Source: Sphingomonas hankookensis (GTDB lineage: Bacteria > Pseudomonadota > Alphaproteobacteria > Sphingomonadales > Sphingomonadaceae). From it: a DNA stretch of 64,000 bases. The stretch covers positions 1 through 64,000 of the forward strand of contig NZ_LQQO01000011.1 of NCBI RefSeq assembly GCF_001619955.1, read 5' to 3'. Below, piece by piece: positions 36,734-48,669 of this stretch; position 1 is the stretch's first letter, and every line of letters starts with the position of its first letter. The position numbers were made by a program, and so were the translations under genes. The notes below the pieces were generated by a model. The model was not told the origin of the DNA. It made no database searches and was given only the letters and a program-made list of their open reading frames with translations.

Positions 36734-37165
36734 TCAACCCTCCAGGTGCGAGGTGTCGCCCAGACGGGCAACGACCTTGACCGCGATCGGCAGCTTCATC
36801 GCGGCGCGCGAGAACGCCTCCGCGGCGAGCGGGCCGGGCACGCCGTCCAGTTCGAACAGGATCCGACCCGGCTTGACGCGGGCGACCCAGAATTCGGGCG
36901 AGCCCTTGCCCGAGCCCATGCGGACTTCGGCCGGCTTCGACGACACCGGCAGATCCGGGAAGATCCGGATCCACAAGCGGCCCTGGCGCTTGATGTGACG
37001 CGTGATCGCGCGGCGGGCCGCTTCGATCTGGCGGGCGGTGATCCGCTCCGGCTCCATCGCCTTCAGGCCGTACGACCCGAAGTTCAGCGACGTACCGCCC
37101 TTGGCATCGCCATGGATGCGGCCCTTGAAGGCCTTGCGGAACTTGGTGCGCTTTGGTTGCAGCAT
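36734..37165 (-). CDS. rplP: 50S ribosomal protein uL16
   Basis: 143 residues; [20 protein letters not shown] start, [20 protein letters not shown] and the [20 protein letters not shown] region near the peptidyl transferase centre. Between rpsC and rpmC. Confidence 0.98.
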   Translation of the reverse strand: MLQPKRTKFRKAFKGRIHGDAKGGTSLNFGSYGLKAMEPERITARQIEAARRAITRHIKRQGRLWIRIFPDLPVSSKPAEVRMGSGKGSPEFWVARVKPGRILFELDGVPGPLAAEAFSRAAMKLPIAVKVVARLGDTSHLEG

Positions 37166-37177
37166 CTCAAATTATCC

Positions 37178-37887
<710 letters not shown>

Positions 37888-37888
<1 letters not shown>

Positions 37889-38265
37889 TACGCTTCCTCC
37901 ACCTCGGACACGACGATGCGCACGCGGCTGAACGGCTTCAGGATGCGCGTCGACTTGCCGCGACCGCGGGTCGCAAAACGCTTCATCGTGATCGACTTGC
38001 CGACCGAGGCTTCCTTGACGACGAGCGCGTCGACGTCGAGGTTGTGGTTGTTTTCCGCGTTCGCGATCGCCGAAGCGAGGCACTTGCGGACGTCGACCGC
38101 CATCGCCTTCTTCGAGAAGGCGAGGATGTTCATCGCGTCACCGGCCTTGCGGTTGCGGATGAGCGCGGCGACGAGGTTCAGCTTCTGCGCCGAGCCGCGG
38201 ACCTGGGTCGCGACCGCCAGAGCTTCCTTGTCACCAACGCGGCGGGGTGCTGCCTGCTTGCTCAT
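37888..38265 (-). CDS. rplV: 50S ribosomal protein uL22
   Basis: 125 residues; [20 protein letters not shown], then the tunnel-lining loop ending [20 protein letters not shown]. Overlaps rpsC and rpsS by one base each. Confidence 0.97.
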
Positions 38266-38543
38266 CAGCGCTTGCCCTTCTTGTCGGCGGCGTGGCCGGG
38301 GAAGAAGCGCGTCGGAGCGAACTCGCCGAGCTTCATGCCCACCATGTCTTCGTTGACCGAAACCGGCACGAACTTGCGGCCGTTATAGACGTTGAACGTC
38401 AGGCCGACGAACTGCGGGAGAATGGTCGAGCGGCGCGACCAGGTCTTGATCGGGCCGGCACGGGTGCCGGCGTCCTGCGCCACTTCTGCCTTCTTCAGCA
38501 GGTTGAGGTCCACGAACGGACCCTTCCATACGGAACGAGCCAT
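38265..38543 (-). CDS. rpsS: 30S ribosomal protein uS19
   Basis: 92 residues; [20 protein letters not shown] start, [19 protein letters not shown] and the basic end [16 protein letters not shown]. Contacts uS13 in the head. Confidence 0.98.
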   Translation of the reverse strand: MARSVWKGPFVDLNLLKKAEVAQDAGTRAGPIKTWSRRSTILPQFVGLTFNVYNGRKFVPVSVNEDMVGMKLGEFAPTRFFPGHAADKKGKR

Positions 38544-38546
38544 CGC

Positions 38547-39398
38547 TTAGCCCTTCTTCTTCGCGTGACGGCTACGGATGATCATCTTGTCCGTCGCCTT
38601 GTTGTGCCGCGTGCGCGCGCCCTTGGTCGGCTTGCCCCACGGGGTGACCGGGTGACGGCCGCCCGAGGTCCGGCCTTCACCACCGCCGTGCGGGTGGTCG
38701 ACCGGGTTCTTGGCGACGCCGCGGGTAAGCGGACGATGGCCGAGCCAGCGGTTGCGACCGGCTTTGCCCAGGTTCTGGTTCTGGTTGTCGGGGTTCGACA
38801 CCGCACCGATCGTCGCCATGCAGGCGGCGTGGATGTAGCGCTGTTCACCCGAGTTCAGACGAACGATGACCATGCCCTTGTCGCGGCCGACGACCTGCAC
38901 GTACGTGCCGGCCGAACGAGCGATCTGACCGCCCTTGCCCGGCTTCATCTCGATGTTGTGGACGATCGTGCCGACCGGCACCTGGCCCAGTTCCATCGCG
39001 TTGCCCGGCTTCACGTCGGTCTTCTTGCCCGCGATCACCTTGTCGCCGACGTTCAGACGCTGCGGCGCGATGATGTAGGCGACGCGGTCCTTGCCCGCTT
39101 CGTCCGCACCATAGTTGATCAGCGCGATGAAGGCGGTGCGGTTGGGATCATATTCGATCCGCTCCACGGTGCCCTCGACGTCCCACAGGCGACGCTTGAA
39201 GTCGATGATGCGGTAGCGCTGCTTGTGACCGCCGGCGATGCCGCGCGAGGTCACATGGCCCTTGTTGTTGCGACCGCCGGTCTTGGTCTTGCCTTCGGTC
39301 AACGACTTGACCGGACGGCCCTTGTACAGCGCCGAACGGTCGATCAGGACCAGGCCACGCTGCGACGGCGTGGTCGGATTATATTGCTTGAGTGCCAT
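38547..39398 (-). CDS. rplB: 50S ribosomal protein uL2
   Basis: 283 residues. [17 protein letters not shown] start, [20 protein letters not shown] and the C-terminal [20 protein letters not shown] with the conserved histidine near the peptidyl transferase centre. One base after rplW. Confidence 0.98.
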   Translation of the reverse strand: MALKQYNPTTPSQRGLVLIDRSALYKGRPVKSLTEGKTKTGGRNNKGHVTSRGIAGGHKQRYRIIDFKRRLWDVEGTVERIEYDPNRTAFIALINYGADEAGKDRVAYIIAPQRLNVGDKVIAGKKTDVKPGNAMELGQVPVGTIVHNIEMKPGKGGQIARSAGTYVQVVGRDKGMVIVRLNSGEQRYIHAACMATIGAVSNPDNQNQNLGKAGRNRWLGHRPLTRGVAKNPVDHPHGGGEGRTSGGRHPVTPWGKPTKGARTRHNKATDKMIIRSRHAKKKG

Positions 39399-39399
39399 G

Positions 39400-39714
39400 T
39401 TACTTGGCCCCCTCGGTAATGTCGATCGACTGGCCTTCGGCCAGCGTCACGATCGCCTTCTTGAAGTCCGAGCGAGTGTAGGGCGCGCCCTTCCACTTCT
39501 TGGTCTTGCCCTTGGTCACGATCGTGTTCACGCCGGTGACGGTGACGTTGAACAGCGCTTCGACCGCTGCCTTGATCTCCGGCTTCGACGCCTTGTTCGC
39601 GACCTTGAAGACGACCGCGTTATGCTCGGAGAGCATCGTCGCCTTTTCGGTGATGTGCGGCGCGAGCACCACGTCATAGTGACGGATGTCGATCGCCTGC
39701 TGCTGCTTAGCCAT
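39400..39714 (-). CDS. rplW: 50S ribosomal protein uL23
   Basis: 104 residues; [20 protein letters not shown] and [20 protein letters not shown] are typical. At the tunnel exit, docks SRP and trigger factor. Overlaps rplD by 8 bases. Confidence 0.98.
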   Translation of the reverse strand: MAKQQQAIDIRHYDVVLAPHITEKATMLSEHNAVVFKVANKASKPEIKAAVEALFNVTVTGVNTIVTKGKTKKWKGAPYTRSDFKKAIVTLAEGQSIDITEGAK

Positions 39715-40333
39715 TGAAGCGGGCCTCCAGCTTTTCGACGGCGGCGCGGGTCAGTACCAGCGTGTCGTGCTTCAGGATGTCATAGACGTTGGCGCCACCG
39801 GCCGGCAGGACATTGACCTGACGGAGGTTGCGCGCGGCCAGCGCGAAGGTGGTTTCCACGGCGTCGCCGTCGATGACCAGCGCGGTCTTGCCGAAGCCCA
39901 GCTTCGACAGGTTGCCGGTCAGCGCCTTGGTCTTGCCGTCCTCGACGGTCAGGCCGTCCAGGACCACCAGCGAACCCGCCTTGGCATGGCTCGACAGCGC
40001 CATCTTCAGACCCAGTGCACGAACCTTCTTGTTCAGGCCCGGGTTGAAGTCGCGGACGCGGGCACCGTGCGCCTTACCACCGCCGATGAACACCGGCGCG
40101 CGACGATCGCCGTGACGGGCGACACCGCCGCCCTTCTGGCGACCCAGCTTCTTGCCCGAACGCGCGACATCGGCGCGCTCGCGGGTGCCGCGGGCGGTGC
40201 CGCGACGCTTTTCGAGCTGCCAGGTCACGACCCGGTGCAGGATGTCCGCACGCGGATCGAGGCCGAACACCTCGTCGTTCAGCTCGATATCGCCGCTTTC
40301 GACGGCGTCGAGGGTCTGTACCTTGACCTTCAT
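39707..40333 (-). CDS. rplD: 50S ribosomal protein uL4
   Basis: 208 residues; [20 protein letters not shown] start, then the tunnel loop ([20 protein letters not shown]) that forms the macrolide-region constriction. Two bases after rplC. Confidence 0.98.
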   Translation of the reverse strand: MKVKVQTLDAVESGDIELNDEVFGLDPRADILHRVVTWQLEKRRGTARGTRERADVARSGKKLGRQKGGGVARHGDRRAPVFIGGGKAHGARVRDFNPGLNKKVRALGLKMALSSHAKAGSLVVLDGLTVEDGKTKALTGNLSKLGFGKTALVIDGDAVETTFALAARNLRQVNVLPAGGANVYDILKHDTLVLTRAAVEKLEARFNG

Positions 40334-40335
40334 GA

Positions 40336-41061
40336 TCAGCCCTCCTGGCCGTCGGTCGCTGCCGGTGCGGCCGCGTCGTTGCTGTTGGCGCTCTTCAGGC
40401 CCGCGGGATACGGCGCGTCGGCATGGCGCGCGACCTTCACCGCGTCCTTGACCGTCAGCCAGCTACCCTTGTGGCCGGGGACCGAACCCTTGATGAAGAT
40501 CAGCCCGCGTTCGACGTCGGTCGATACGACCTGCAGATTCTGCTGCGTGCGGTTACGGTCGCCCATGTGGCCGGCCATCTTCTTGTTCTTGAAGACCTTG
40601 CCCGGATCCTGACGCTGACCGGTCGAACCGTGCGAACGGTGCGATACCGACACGCCGTGCGTGGCGCGCAGACCACCGAAGCCCCAACGCTTCATGGCGC
40701 CCGCAAAGCCCTTGCCCTGCGTACGGCCCGAAACGTCGACCAGCTGGCCGGCGACATAGTGATCGGCACCGATGGTGGCACCGACATCCAGCAGCGCATC
40801 GTCCGCCACGCGGAACTCGACCACGCGCGCCTTCGGGGTCACTTCGGCCTTGCCGAAATGGCCACGTTGCGGCTTGGCGACGTTCTTCGCCTTGGCGGTG
40901 CCGGCGCCGAGCTGCACCGCGACGTAACCGTCACGATCCTTCTCACGACGGGCGACGACCTGCACGTCCTCCAGCTGCAGGACGGTGACGGGCACGTGGC
41001 GCCCATCGTCCTGGAACAACCGGGTCATTCCCATTTTCTTCGCGATCACGCCAGTGCGCAT
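40336..41061 (-). CDS. rplC: 50S ribosomal protein uL3
   Basis: 241 residues. [20 protein letters not shown] start; the Gln-methylation region [20 protein letters not shown] and [20 protein letters not shown] are intact. An Ala/Asp-rich C-terminal extension makes it about 30 residues longer than E. coli. Start ATG 41061 follows a strong GGAGGAG by 6 bases. Preceded by an unusually long 324-base gap after rpsJ. Confidence 0.97.
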   Translation of the reverse strand: MRTGVIAKKMGMTRLFQDDGRHVPVTVLQLEDVQVVARREKDRDGYVAVQLGAGTAKAKNVAKPQRGHFGKAEVTPKARVVEFRVADDALLDVGATIGADHYVAGQLVDVSGRTQGKGFAGAMKRWGFGGLRATHGVSVSHRSHGSTGQRQDPGKVFKNKKMAGHMGDRNRTQQNLQVVSTDVERGLIFIKGSVPGHKGSWLTVKDAVKVARHADAPYPAGLKSANSNDAAAPAATDGQEG

Positions 41062-41385
41062 GACCCACTCCTCCAACAGAGGCTCGTCTTGACGACGAGC
41101 TTGCCTAACGAAAAAGGCCCCGGTGCGCGGTCACCCGCCTCCGAAGCCCCAGCCCTTGCGATCTGCACGCCCCCGCCAGGGCCAGACATCGCCGATATTC
41201 CCCCACCGAAGGGCTGCATCGACGATAGCGGGGACGCGGACAACGGCACTTCGTCCGCAGACTTCGTGCCGTTCGGTATCCCTATGGTTGCTTTCCCGGC
41301 TTCGACCGCCTTTGTTCAGAACGAACCGGCGGGAAGCGAAAGCGCGACGCAGGGCGGAATCACCCTACGTCGCGGCAAGCGGCTA
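41062..41385 (-). promoter_or_regulatory. 324-base rpsJ-rplC spacer with three hairpins
   Basis: No gene is supportable here. On the minus strand: (1) right after rpsJ, a 12-base stem with one G-T pair (plus 41343-41374); (2) near 41114-41160 an 8-base stem GGCTTCGG/CCGGGGCC followed by TTTTT; (3) near 41089-41107 a GCTCGTC/GACGAGC hairpin just before the rplC ribosome binding site. The order terminator-like hairpin, second hairpin, start codon looks like a leader or attenuator for rplC and downstream genes. No promoter was identified with confidence. Confidence 0.55.
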
Positions 41386-41694
41386 TTACGCCAGCTTGAT
41401 CTCTACGTCCACCCCTGCCGCGAGGTCGAGCTTCATGAGCGCGTCGACGGTCTGCGGGGTCGGCTGCACGATGTCGAGCAGACGCTTGTAGGTCCGGGTC
41501 TCGAACTGCTCGCGCGACTTCTTGTCGATGTGCGGGCCGCGGTTGACCGTGAACTTGTCGATGTGCGTGGGCAGCGGAATCGGTCCACGGATCAGGGCGC
41601 CGGTGCGACGGGCGGTGTCGGCGATGTCGCCGGCAGCCTGGTCGAGCACGCGATGGTCGAACGCCTTCAGGCGAATACGGATATTGTTGTCCAT
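41386..41694 (-). CDS. rpsJ: 30S ribosomal protein uS10
   Basis: 102 residues; [20 protein letters not shown] start, [20 protein letters not shown] and [20 protein letters not shown]. Also the NusE transcription factor. Placed between the hairpin after tuf and the long spacer before rplC. Confidence 0.98.
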   Translation of the reverse strand: MDNNIRIRLKAFDHRVLDQAAGDIADTARRTGALIRGPIPLPTHIDKFTVNRGPHIDKKSREQFETRTYKRLLDIVQPTPQTVDALMKLDLAAGVDVEIKLA

Positions 41695-41789
41695 GGTCCT
41701 ACCGATGCGAAAGAGCGGGCCGTTGGGACGGCTCTTGATTAACAACGAATGGCTTAGTGAGCACCCCAGCTACAAGCGAGGCGCCCTCA

Positions 41790-41829
41790 TAAAATAGCAA
41801 ATGGCGGCCCCCGTCTCCGGGGACCGCCA
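41790..41829 (-). terminator. Terminator after tuf (end of the str operon)
   Basis: On the minus strand a 12-base stem with one G-U pair (plus 41802-41829) and a GAGA loop is followed by ATTTGCTATTTTA. It starts 19 bases after the tuf stop. Confidence 0.8.
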
Positions 41830-41847
41830 CCTGTTCGAGTCGCTATA

Positions 41848-43041
<1,194 letters not shown>

Positions 43042-43171
43042 TTTCCTACCTTCTGATTCGAATTCGGTGCCGCATCAGGGGCCACGCGAACGCGGCCCTT
43101 TAGCGGGTGTTGTTTCGTAATGCCAGCCCCCGAACCGGGGAGAGGACGACGAAGTAAATTCGCCGTCGGTC

Positions 43172-43235
43172 GGAGCGGTCGTGGGACCGCTCCGCCGGCC
43201 GGCCTTTCGGCGTCTCGGAGCTAAGCTGGCTTAGC
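43172..43235 (-). other. Paired hairpins in the fusA-tuf gap
   Basis: In the 204-base gap, GCTAAGC/GCTTAGC (43220-43235) with a 2-base loop lies just after fusA, and GGAGCGGTC/GACCGCTCC (43172-43193) with a 4-base loop lies further on. Neither has a T tract; they may trim or protect mRNA so that tuf is expressed independently of fusA. Confidence 0.5.
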
Positions 43236-43245
43236 CCCGTGCGCC

Positions 43246-45339
43246 TCAGGCCATCTTCGCCTTGACCTCATCCGCGACGTTCTGCGGCACTTCGTCATAG
43301 TGCGAGAACTGCATCGAGTATTGCGCGCGGCCCTGCGTGAACGAGCGGAGCTGGTTCACATAGCCGAACATGTTGGCGAGCGGGACCATCGCTTCGACGG
43401 TCTGCGCGTTGCCGCGGCTGTCGGTGCCCTGGATCTGGCCACGACGGCTGTTCATGTCGCCGATGACGTCGCCCAGATAGTCTTCCGGGGTCACGACCTC
43501 GACCTTCATGATCGGCTCGAGCAGCTTGATGCCGGCCTTCTGCGCCGCTTCGCGCATCGCGCCGCGGGCGCAGATTTCGAACGCCAGCGCCGACGAGTCG
43601 ACGTCGTGGTACTTGCCGTCGATCAGGTGCACTTCGAAGTCGATGATCGGGAAGCCGATCAGCGAACCGGTCTGTGCCGTCTCGCGCATGCCCTTTTCCA
43701 CCGACGGGATATATTCGCGCGGGATGTTGCCGCCCTTGATCTCGTCGAAGAACTGGTAGCCCGAACCACGCTCGCCGGGAACGACCTTGACCTTCACTTC
43801 GCCGAACTGGCCCGAACCACCCGACTGCTTCTTGTGGGTGTAGGTCAGCTCGACCGGCTTGGCGAGATATTCGCGATACGCCACCTGCGGCGCACCGACA
43901 TTCGCTTCCACCTTGAATTCGCGCTTCATGCGATCGACGAGGATTTCGAGGTGAAGTTCACCCATGCCCTTGATGATCGTCTGGCCCGATTCATGGTCGG
44001 TCGACACACGGAACGAGGGGTCCTCGGCAGCCAGGCGGTTGAGCGCGATGCCCATCTTTTCCTGGTCCGCCTTGGTCTTCGGCTCCACCGACAGCTCGAT
44101 CACGGGTTCCGGGAACTCCATGCGTTCCAGGATGATCGGGTTGGCCGGATCGCACAGCGTATCGCCGGTCGTCGTTTCCTTCAGGCCCGCGATGGCGACG
44201 ATGTCGCCCGCACGCGCCTCGTCGATGTCCTCACGCGAGTTCGCGTGCATGAGGAGCATACGGCCGATCTTTTCCTTCTTGTCCTTCACCGAGTTCAGGT
44301 ACGAACCCTTGGTGAGGGTGCCCGAATAGATGCGGGCGAAGGTCAGCGAGCCGACGAACGGATCGTTCATGATCTTGAACGCCAGCAGCGACAGCGGCGC
44401 GGTGTCCGACGCCGGACGCGAATCCGGGGTCTCGCCGTCGAGCTTCACGCCCTGCACGTCCGGAATGTCCAGCGGCGACGGCAGATAGTCGACGACCGCG
44501 TCAAGCAGCGGCTGCACGCCCTTGTTCTTGAACGCCGAACCGCACACGATCGGCACGAAGTTCATCGCCAGCGTCCCCTTGCGGATCAGCTTCTTGAGGT
44601 CGGCGACCGACGGCTCGTTGCCTTCGAGATAGGCTTCCATCAGGTCGTCGTCCTGCTCGACGGCCATTTCGATCAGGTCGCTGCGATACTTCGCAGCCTT
44701 TTCCTTCATGTCTTCCGGAATGTCCTGATATTCGAACTTCGCGCCCAGCGACTCTTCGAGCCAGATGATCGCGCGGTTCTCGACCAGGTCGACCAGGCCC
44801 TTGAAGCCGCCTTCGATACCGATCGGGAGATACAGGACCGCCGGACGCGCACCCAGACGCTCGATGATCGAATCGACGCAGAAATAGAAGTCGGCGCCGG
44901 TGCGGTCGAGCTTGTTGACGAAGCACATGCGCGGCACGCCGTACTTGTCGGCCTGACGCCACACGGTTTCCGACTGCGGCTCGACGCCGGCAACGCCGTC
45001 GAAACAGGCGACCGCACCGTCGAGCACGCGCAGCGAACGCTCGACTTCGATGGTGAAGTCGACGTGGCCGGGGGTGTCGATGATGTTGATCAGGTGCTCT
45101 TCACCCTTGCCCTCTTCCGCACGCCACTTGCAGGTGGTTGCCGCCGAGGTGATGGTGATGCCGCGTTCCTGCTCCTGCTCCATCCAGTCCATGGTGGCGG
45201 TGCCTTCGTGCACTTCGCCGATCTTGTAGGACTTGCCGGTGTAGTAAAGAATACGCTCGGTGGTGGTCGTCTTGCCGGCGTCGATGTGCGCCATGATGCC
45301 GATGTTACGATACCGTTCGAGCGGATGGCTGCGGGCCAT
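43246..45339 (-). CDS. fusA: Elongation factor G
   Basis: 697 residues. G-domain motifs [28 protein letters not shown] and NKLD, then domains II-V with [11 protein letters not shown] and [10 protein letters not shown] near the end. Catalyses translocation and, with RRF, ribosome recycling. Between rpsG and tuf. Confidence 0.99.
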   Translation of the reverse strand: MARSHPLERYRNIGIMAHIDAGKTTTTERILYYTGKSYKIGEVHEGTATMDWMEQEQERGITITSAATTCKWRAEEGKGEEHLINIIDTPGHVDFTIEVERSLRVLDGAVACFDGVAGVEPQSETVWRQADKYGVPRMCFVNKLDRTGADFYFCVDSIIERLGARPAVLYLPIGIEGGFKGLVDLVENRAIIWLEESLGAKFEYQDIPEDMKEKAAKYRSDLIEMAVEQDDDLMEAYLEGNEPSVADLKKLIRKGTLAMNFVPIVCGSAFKNKGVQPLLDAVVDYLPSPLDIPDVQGVKLDGETPDSRPASDTAPLSLLAFKIMNDPFVGSLTFARIYSGTLTKGSYLNSVKDKKEKIGRMLLMHANSREDIDEARAGDIVAIAGLKETTTGDTLCDPANPIILERMEFPEPVIELSVEPKTKADQEKMGIALNRLAAEDPSFRVSTDHESGQTIIKGMGELHLEILVDRMKREFKVEANVGAPQVAYREYLAKPVELTYTHKKQSGGSGQFGEVKVKVVPGERGSGYQFFDEIKGGNIPREYIPSVEKGMRETAQTGSLIGFPIIDFEVHLIDGKYHDVDSSALAFEICARGAMREAAQKAGIKLLEPIMKVEVVTPEDYLGDVIGDMNSRRGQIQGTDSRGNAQTVEAMVPLANMFGYVNQLRSFTQGRAQYSMQFSHYDEVPQNVADEVKAKMA

Positions 45340-45434
45340 GATCGTGCTTCCTTAGCAATGTGGGGAGCGAGGCATGACGCCCGCTCCCCACGATATAGGC
45401 GGTTAGTTCAGCGGTGAAAAGCCACCGCCTTTGC

Positions 45435-45905
45435 TTACCAGCGGTAGTGCGAGAAGGCGCGGTTCGCTTCCGCCATGCGGTGCGTGTCTTCGCGCTTCTT
45501 GACGGCGTTGCCGCGGTTGTTGGCAGCGTCCATCAGCTCACCCGACAGGCGCGCCGACATGGTGTTCTCGCTGCGGTTGCGGGCCGAGGCGATCAGCCAG
45601 CGGATGGCGAGTGCCTGGGCGCGTTCGAAGCGGACTTCGACCGGGACCTGGTAGGTCGCACCACCGACGCGGCGCGAACGCACTTCGATGTTCGGCTTCA
45701 CGTTGTTCAGCGCATCGTGGAACACGCCCAGCGGATCGCGCTTCGCACGGGCTTCGACGGTTTCGAATGCCGAATAGACGATGCCTTCGGCGACGGACTT
45801 CTTGCCGTCCAGCATCACCGAATTCATGAACTTGGTCAGAACCTCATCCCCGTATACGGGATCAGGCAGGATTTCCCGCTTTTCGGGACGACGACGACGA
45901 GCCAT
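45435..45905 (-). CDS. rpsG: 30S ribosomal protein uS7
   Basis: 156 residues. [20 protein letters not shown] start, [20 protein letters not shown] and the C-terminal [20 protein letters not shown]. In E. coli it represses the str operon. Confidence 0.98.
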   Translation of the reverse strand: MARRRRPEKREILPDPVYGDEVLTKFMNSVMLDGKKSVAEGIVYSAFETVEARAKRDPLGVFHDALNNVKPNIEVRSRRVGGATYQVPVEVRFERAQALAIRWLIASARNRSENTMSARLSGELMDAANNRGNAVKKREDTHRMAEANRAFSHYRW

Positions 45906-46002
45906 CAGATATTCCTTCAATCTTCAGCCGGTTCCCGAACCTGTCGGGGGCTTACTGGGGGTAGATGGACCTCAGGCCGCGCAGAAGCTGCGCGGCACGG
46001 GA

Positions 46003-46374
46003 TCACTTCGGACGCTTGGCGCCGTACTTCGAACGCGACTGGCGGCGATCCTTGACACCCTGCGTATCGAGCACGCCGCGCAGGACGTGGTAGCGAACGC
46101 CGGGAAGATCGCGCACACGACCGCCGCGGATCAGCACGACCGAGTGCTCCTGGAGGTTGTGGCCTTCACCCGGAATGTAGCTGATGACTTCGCGGCTGTT
46201 GGTCAGGCGGACCTTGGCCACCTTGCGCAGCGCCGAGTTCGGCTTCTTCGGGGTCGTCGTGTAGACGCGGGTGCAGACACCGCGCTTCTGCGGGTTCTGG
46301 TCCATCGCAGGGACCTTCGACTTGGCCTTCTGCGGTTCGCGGCCCTTGCGGACCAGCTGGTTGATCGTCGGCAT
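46003..46374 (-). CDS. rpsL: 30S ribosomal protein uS12, with Arg at position 88
   Basis: 123 residues. [20 protein letters not shown] start, [19 protein letters not shown] with Lys43 kept, and [18 protein letters not shown]. Where E. coli has Lys88 (RGGRVKDLPG) this protein has Arg88. Lys-to-Arg at this residue is a known streptomycin-resistance change. First gene of the str operon, with a promoter match 172 bases upstream. Confidence 0.98.
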   Translation of the reverse strand: MPTINQLVRKGREPQKAKSKVPAMDQNPQKRGVCTRVYTTTPKKPNSALRKVAKVRLTNSREVISYIPGEGHNLQEHSVVLIRGGRVRDLPGVRYHVLRGVLDTQGVKDRRQSRSKYGAKRPK

Positions 46375-46387
46375 GAAGCCCTTCACC

Positions 46388-46501
46388 TTATCTTGCGGTT
46401 ACTTTGCCGGAGCCGTTCCTGTCAGAAATGCGCAAAGGCCACGTGGGCGCAAACCCTCGGGGCCGATGTCTCCAGCAATGTTCAGCTCTTTGAACCCACA
46501 T
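46388..46501 (-). other. Possible short leader reading frame before rpsL
   Basis: An ATG at 46501 opens 37 codons that end in TAA at 46388, 13 bases before the rpsL start, with the stop overlapping the rpsL ribosome-binding purines (AAGGTGAAGG). The peptide begins MWVQRAEHCWRHRPRG. There is no clear ribosome binding site, so it may be chance. Confidence 0.25.
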
Positions 46502-46545
46502 GCAGGCCAGTGACGGCTACGACGCCGACCCAGCGGGACGCGCGG

Positions 46546-46574
46546 CCTATACCGATCCGCCCCCGCGCGGTCAA
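46546..46574 (-). promoter_or_regulatory. Promoter of the str operon (rpsL)
   Basis: Minus-strand TTGACC (plus 46569-46574) and TATAGG (46546-46551) are exactly 17 bases apart. Transcription would start near 46539, giving an rpsL leader of about 165 bases. Confidence 0.75.
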
Positions 46575-46661
46575 TGGTGCTGGGCGGACACCCGAATGCC
46601 AAACGGACGGCAAGGCCCCTGCCCTGCCGTCCGCCGTCACAGCATTCCGATCGCCGGGCGA

Positions 46662-46934
46662 TCAGTTCATGCTGTTGCCCATCGTCGCGTTCATCGCGTC
46701 GGGCGTGTTGCCCATCATCGCGTCGCCGGCGGTCGTGACCGAATTGGCTTCGGTCTCCATCGGATTGATCGCGATCATCTCGTTGCCGACCTCGCCGTCG
46801 TTGCGGAAGGCGGCATTGGCATAGACGTCGTTCGACACGACGTTCGCATCGTTGGTCGTCACGATTTCCTGTCCGCCGCACGCGCCGAGCAGCGCGACGA
46901 GTGGCAGGGCGGCAGCGGCGGCGAAACGGGTCAT
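46662..46934 (-). CDS. Small lipoprotein rich in Asn and Met, function unknown
   Basis: 90 residues. Signal peptide with lipobox LLGAC (Cys near residue 19) followed by GGQEIV, so likely a lipoprotein. The mature part is rich in Asn, Ala and Met (DAMMGNTPDAMNATMGNSMN at the end) and has no recognisable domain. Start Met 46934 gives a normal signal peptide; 46964 would add a 10-residue leader. Confidence 0.7.
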   Translation of the reverse strand: MTRFAAAAALPLVALLGACGGQEIVTTNDANVVSNDVYANAAFRNDGEVGNEMIAINPMETEANSVTTAGDAMMGNTPDAMNATMGNSMN

Positions 46935-46994
46935 CGGTTTGTCTCCAGCGGTTCGGCGGTCCAACGTCGCGCGGTGCCGTCGCGTTCCGGTCCG

Positions 46995-47429
46995 TCAGCG
47001 CGCCGAGAAGCCGGTATCGATCGCAAAGCCGACCCACATCGCCGCCAGCACCGCATGCGACGCGACGAAGAACAGGAAGCGCGGCCGCACCCGGCCGTCG
47101 ATATGCGCGATGCTGTGCCCGGCGCGCAGCGCGACATAGACCCAGGCGAGCGAAACCTGCGCCAGCGTCGCGAGCCCCGTGATCAGCAGCAGCGGGACCA
47201 GCGCGAAATAGAGGACCGGCATCTCGAACAGGTTGGCGAGATTGGCGGCGGGCCGTTCGACCGGGCGGAAATAGGCGCGACTCGCCTCGCTGTCGACTAA
47301 GTCGGTCGCGCGGGGCCGCTGCCGCCGCATATGGCCGAAGCGCGCCTGTACCAGCGTCAGGCTGACCAGAAAGATCAGCGCGACGAGCGCGAAGCTCGGC
47401 CACAGGATCGCCCGCGTCATCATCGTCAT
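46995..47429 (-). CDS. MAPEG-family membrane protein
   Basis: 144 residues, four membrane segments (about 4-28, 67-85, 88-105 and 117-138). The central YFRPVERPAANLANLFEMPVLYFAL fits the MAPEG pattern (ExxxFE then aromatic helix), and RAGHSIAHI matches the helix 3-4 signature. The superfamily includes membrane glutathione transferases. GGGGG lies upstream of ATG 47429; Met at 47423 or 47420 are close alternatives. Two small genes after the str operon start region. Confidence 0.83.
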   Translation of the reverse strand: MTMMTRAILWPSFALVALIFLVSLTLVQARFGHMRRQRPRATDLVDSEASRAYFRPVERPAANLANLFEMPVLYFALVPLLLITGLATLAQVSLAWVYVALRAGHSIAHIDGRVRPRFLFFVASHAVLAAMWVGFAIDTGFSAR

Positions 47430-47498
47430 CACCCCCATTTGCCCGGCCCGCCGCACAACCTATACCGATGCGACCTGTTGCGCCAACGGAGCGATGCG

Positions 47499-47954
47499 AT
47501 GCCCCCTGCCCTGCCGATCGACGGGAGCTGCCGCTGTGGCCGGGTGCACCTCCACATCGATGCCGCGCCGATGATGACGATGGCGTGCCATTGCCGCGGA
47601 TGCCAGCGCATGTCCGGCAGCGCCTTCTCGTTGACGCTCGCGGTGCCGAGCGCCGCGCTGACCGTCACCGGCGATACCGTCATCGGCGGGCTGCATGGCG
47701 AACAGGTCCGCCACCATCATTGCGACCATTGCAAGGGCTGGCTGTTCACCCGCATCGAACCCGATCCCGGCTTCACCAATGTTCGTGTCGGCGTACTCGA
47801 CCGGCCGGAAGCGTTCGCGCCGTTCATCGACACCTGCGTTGCCGAGGCGCTGCCCTGGGCGACGACGCCCGCGCGCCACCGCTATCCGGGCTTTCCGCCG
47901 CCCGAGGCGTTCGGCCCGCTGCTGGCGGAATATGCCGCGATGCGGACGGACTGA
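47499..47954 (+). CDS. GFA/CENP-V-type zinc protein
   Basis: 151 residues. Cysteine zinc motifs CRCG, CHCRGCQ and CDHCK in the usual GFA order, with SAFSLTLAVP and WLFTRIEPDPGFTNVRVG. GFA-family proteins bind glutathione conjugates or formaldehyde adducts; the specific role here is unknown. Start ATG 47499 follows CGGAG by about 8 bases. Confidence 0.88.
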   Translation: MPPALPIDGSCRCGRVHLHIDAAPMMTMACHCRGCQRMSGSAFSLTLAVPSAALTVTGDTVIGGLHGEQVRHHHCDHCKGWLFTRIEPDPGFTNVRVGVLDRPEAFAPFIDTCVAEALPWATTPARHRYPGFPPPEAFGPLLAEYAAMRTD

Positions 47955-47998
47955 CGCGGCGCTTCCGCCCGGCGGCGAGCGGCGATAGAAGCCGCTCC

Positions 47999-48646
47999 AT
48001 GCGTATCCTGTTCGCCCTGTTGCTGATGGCGCTCGCGCCCGCCGCCCACGCCCAGTCCGCCACCCGCGCCGCGCCGGGCTATGTCCGGGTGAAGATCGAC
48101 ACCAATGTCGGGTCGATCATCGTCGCGCTGGACGTCAAACGCGCGCCGGCGACGTCGAAGAACTTCCTCGCCTATGTCGATGACGGTCGGTTCGACGATA
48201 CCGACTTCTACCGTTCGGCGCGGCGCAAGGCCGATCCGAAGCTGGGCTTCATCCAGGGTGGCATCCGCACCGATGCCCGCCGCATCCTGCCGCCCTTTCC
48301 GCACGAACGGACCGACCGCACCGGCGTGAAACATGTCGACGGCGCGATCTCGATGGCGCGGCGCCCCGAGGCCAATTCGGCGGGCGGCAATTTCGTGCTG
48401 CTGGTCGGCGCGATGCCCAGCATGGACGCGAAGGACGACTTCGCCGGCTATGCCGCGTTCGGCCGGGTCGTCGGCGGCATGGACGTGGTCAAGCGCATCC
48501 TCGCCAGGCCGACCGGCGGCGGATCGGACGCGATGAAGGGGCAGATGATCCTCGACCCCATCCGCATCCTGCGCGCCCGGCGACTGGACGGAAAGCCGCA
48601 GCCGACCGGCCAGCCGAAGGTGTGGCTGATCGGCGTGCGGCGGTAG
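47999..48646 (+). CDS. Periplasmic cyclophilin-type peptidyl-prolyl isomerase
   Basis: 215 residues. Signal peptide at residues 1-19 (MRILFALLLMALAPAAHA). Cyclophilin fold: VKIDTNVGSIIVALD, APATSKNFLAYVDDGRFDDT, FYRSARR (catalytic Arg position), LGFIQGG, GAISMARRPEANSAGGNFVLLVG and AAFGRVVGGMDVVKRI. Helps fold envelope proteins. 44 bases after the GFA gene. Confidence 0.92.
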   Translation: MRILFALLLMALAPAAHAQSATRAAPGYVRVKIDTNVGSIIVALDVKRAPATSKNFLAYVDDGRFDDTDFYRSARRKADPKLGFIQGGIRTDARRILPPFPHERTDRTGVKHVDGAISMARRPEANSAGGNFVLLVGAMPSMDAKDDFAGYAAFGRVVGGMDVVKRILARPTGGGSDAMKGQMILDPIRILRARRLDGKPQPTGQPKVWLIGVRR

Positions 48647-48669
48647 TTGGACCGACGCCCGTTGCAAAT

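Noticed and set aside
41046..41249. A 67-codon open frame in the rpsJ-rplC spacer
   Set aside because: It crosses the hairpins and the rplC start, has no ribosome binding site and gives no recognisable protein.
47468..47998. In-frame upstream extension of the cyclophilin-type isomerase
   Set aside because: The extension overlaps the GFA gene in another frame, and the protein has a clean signal peptide starting at 47999.
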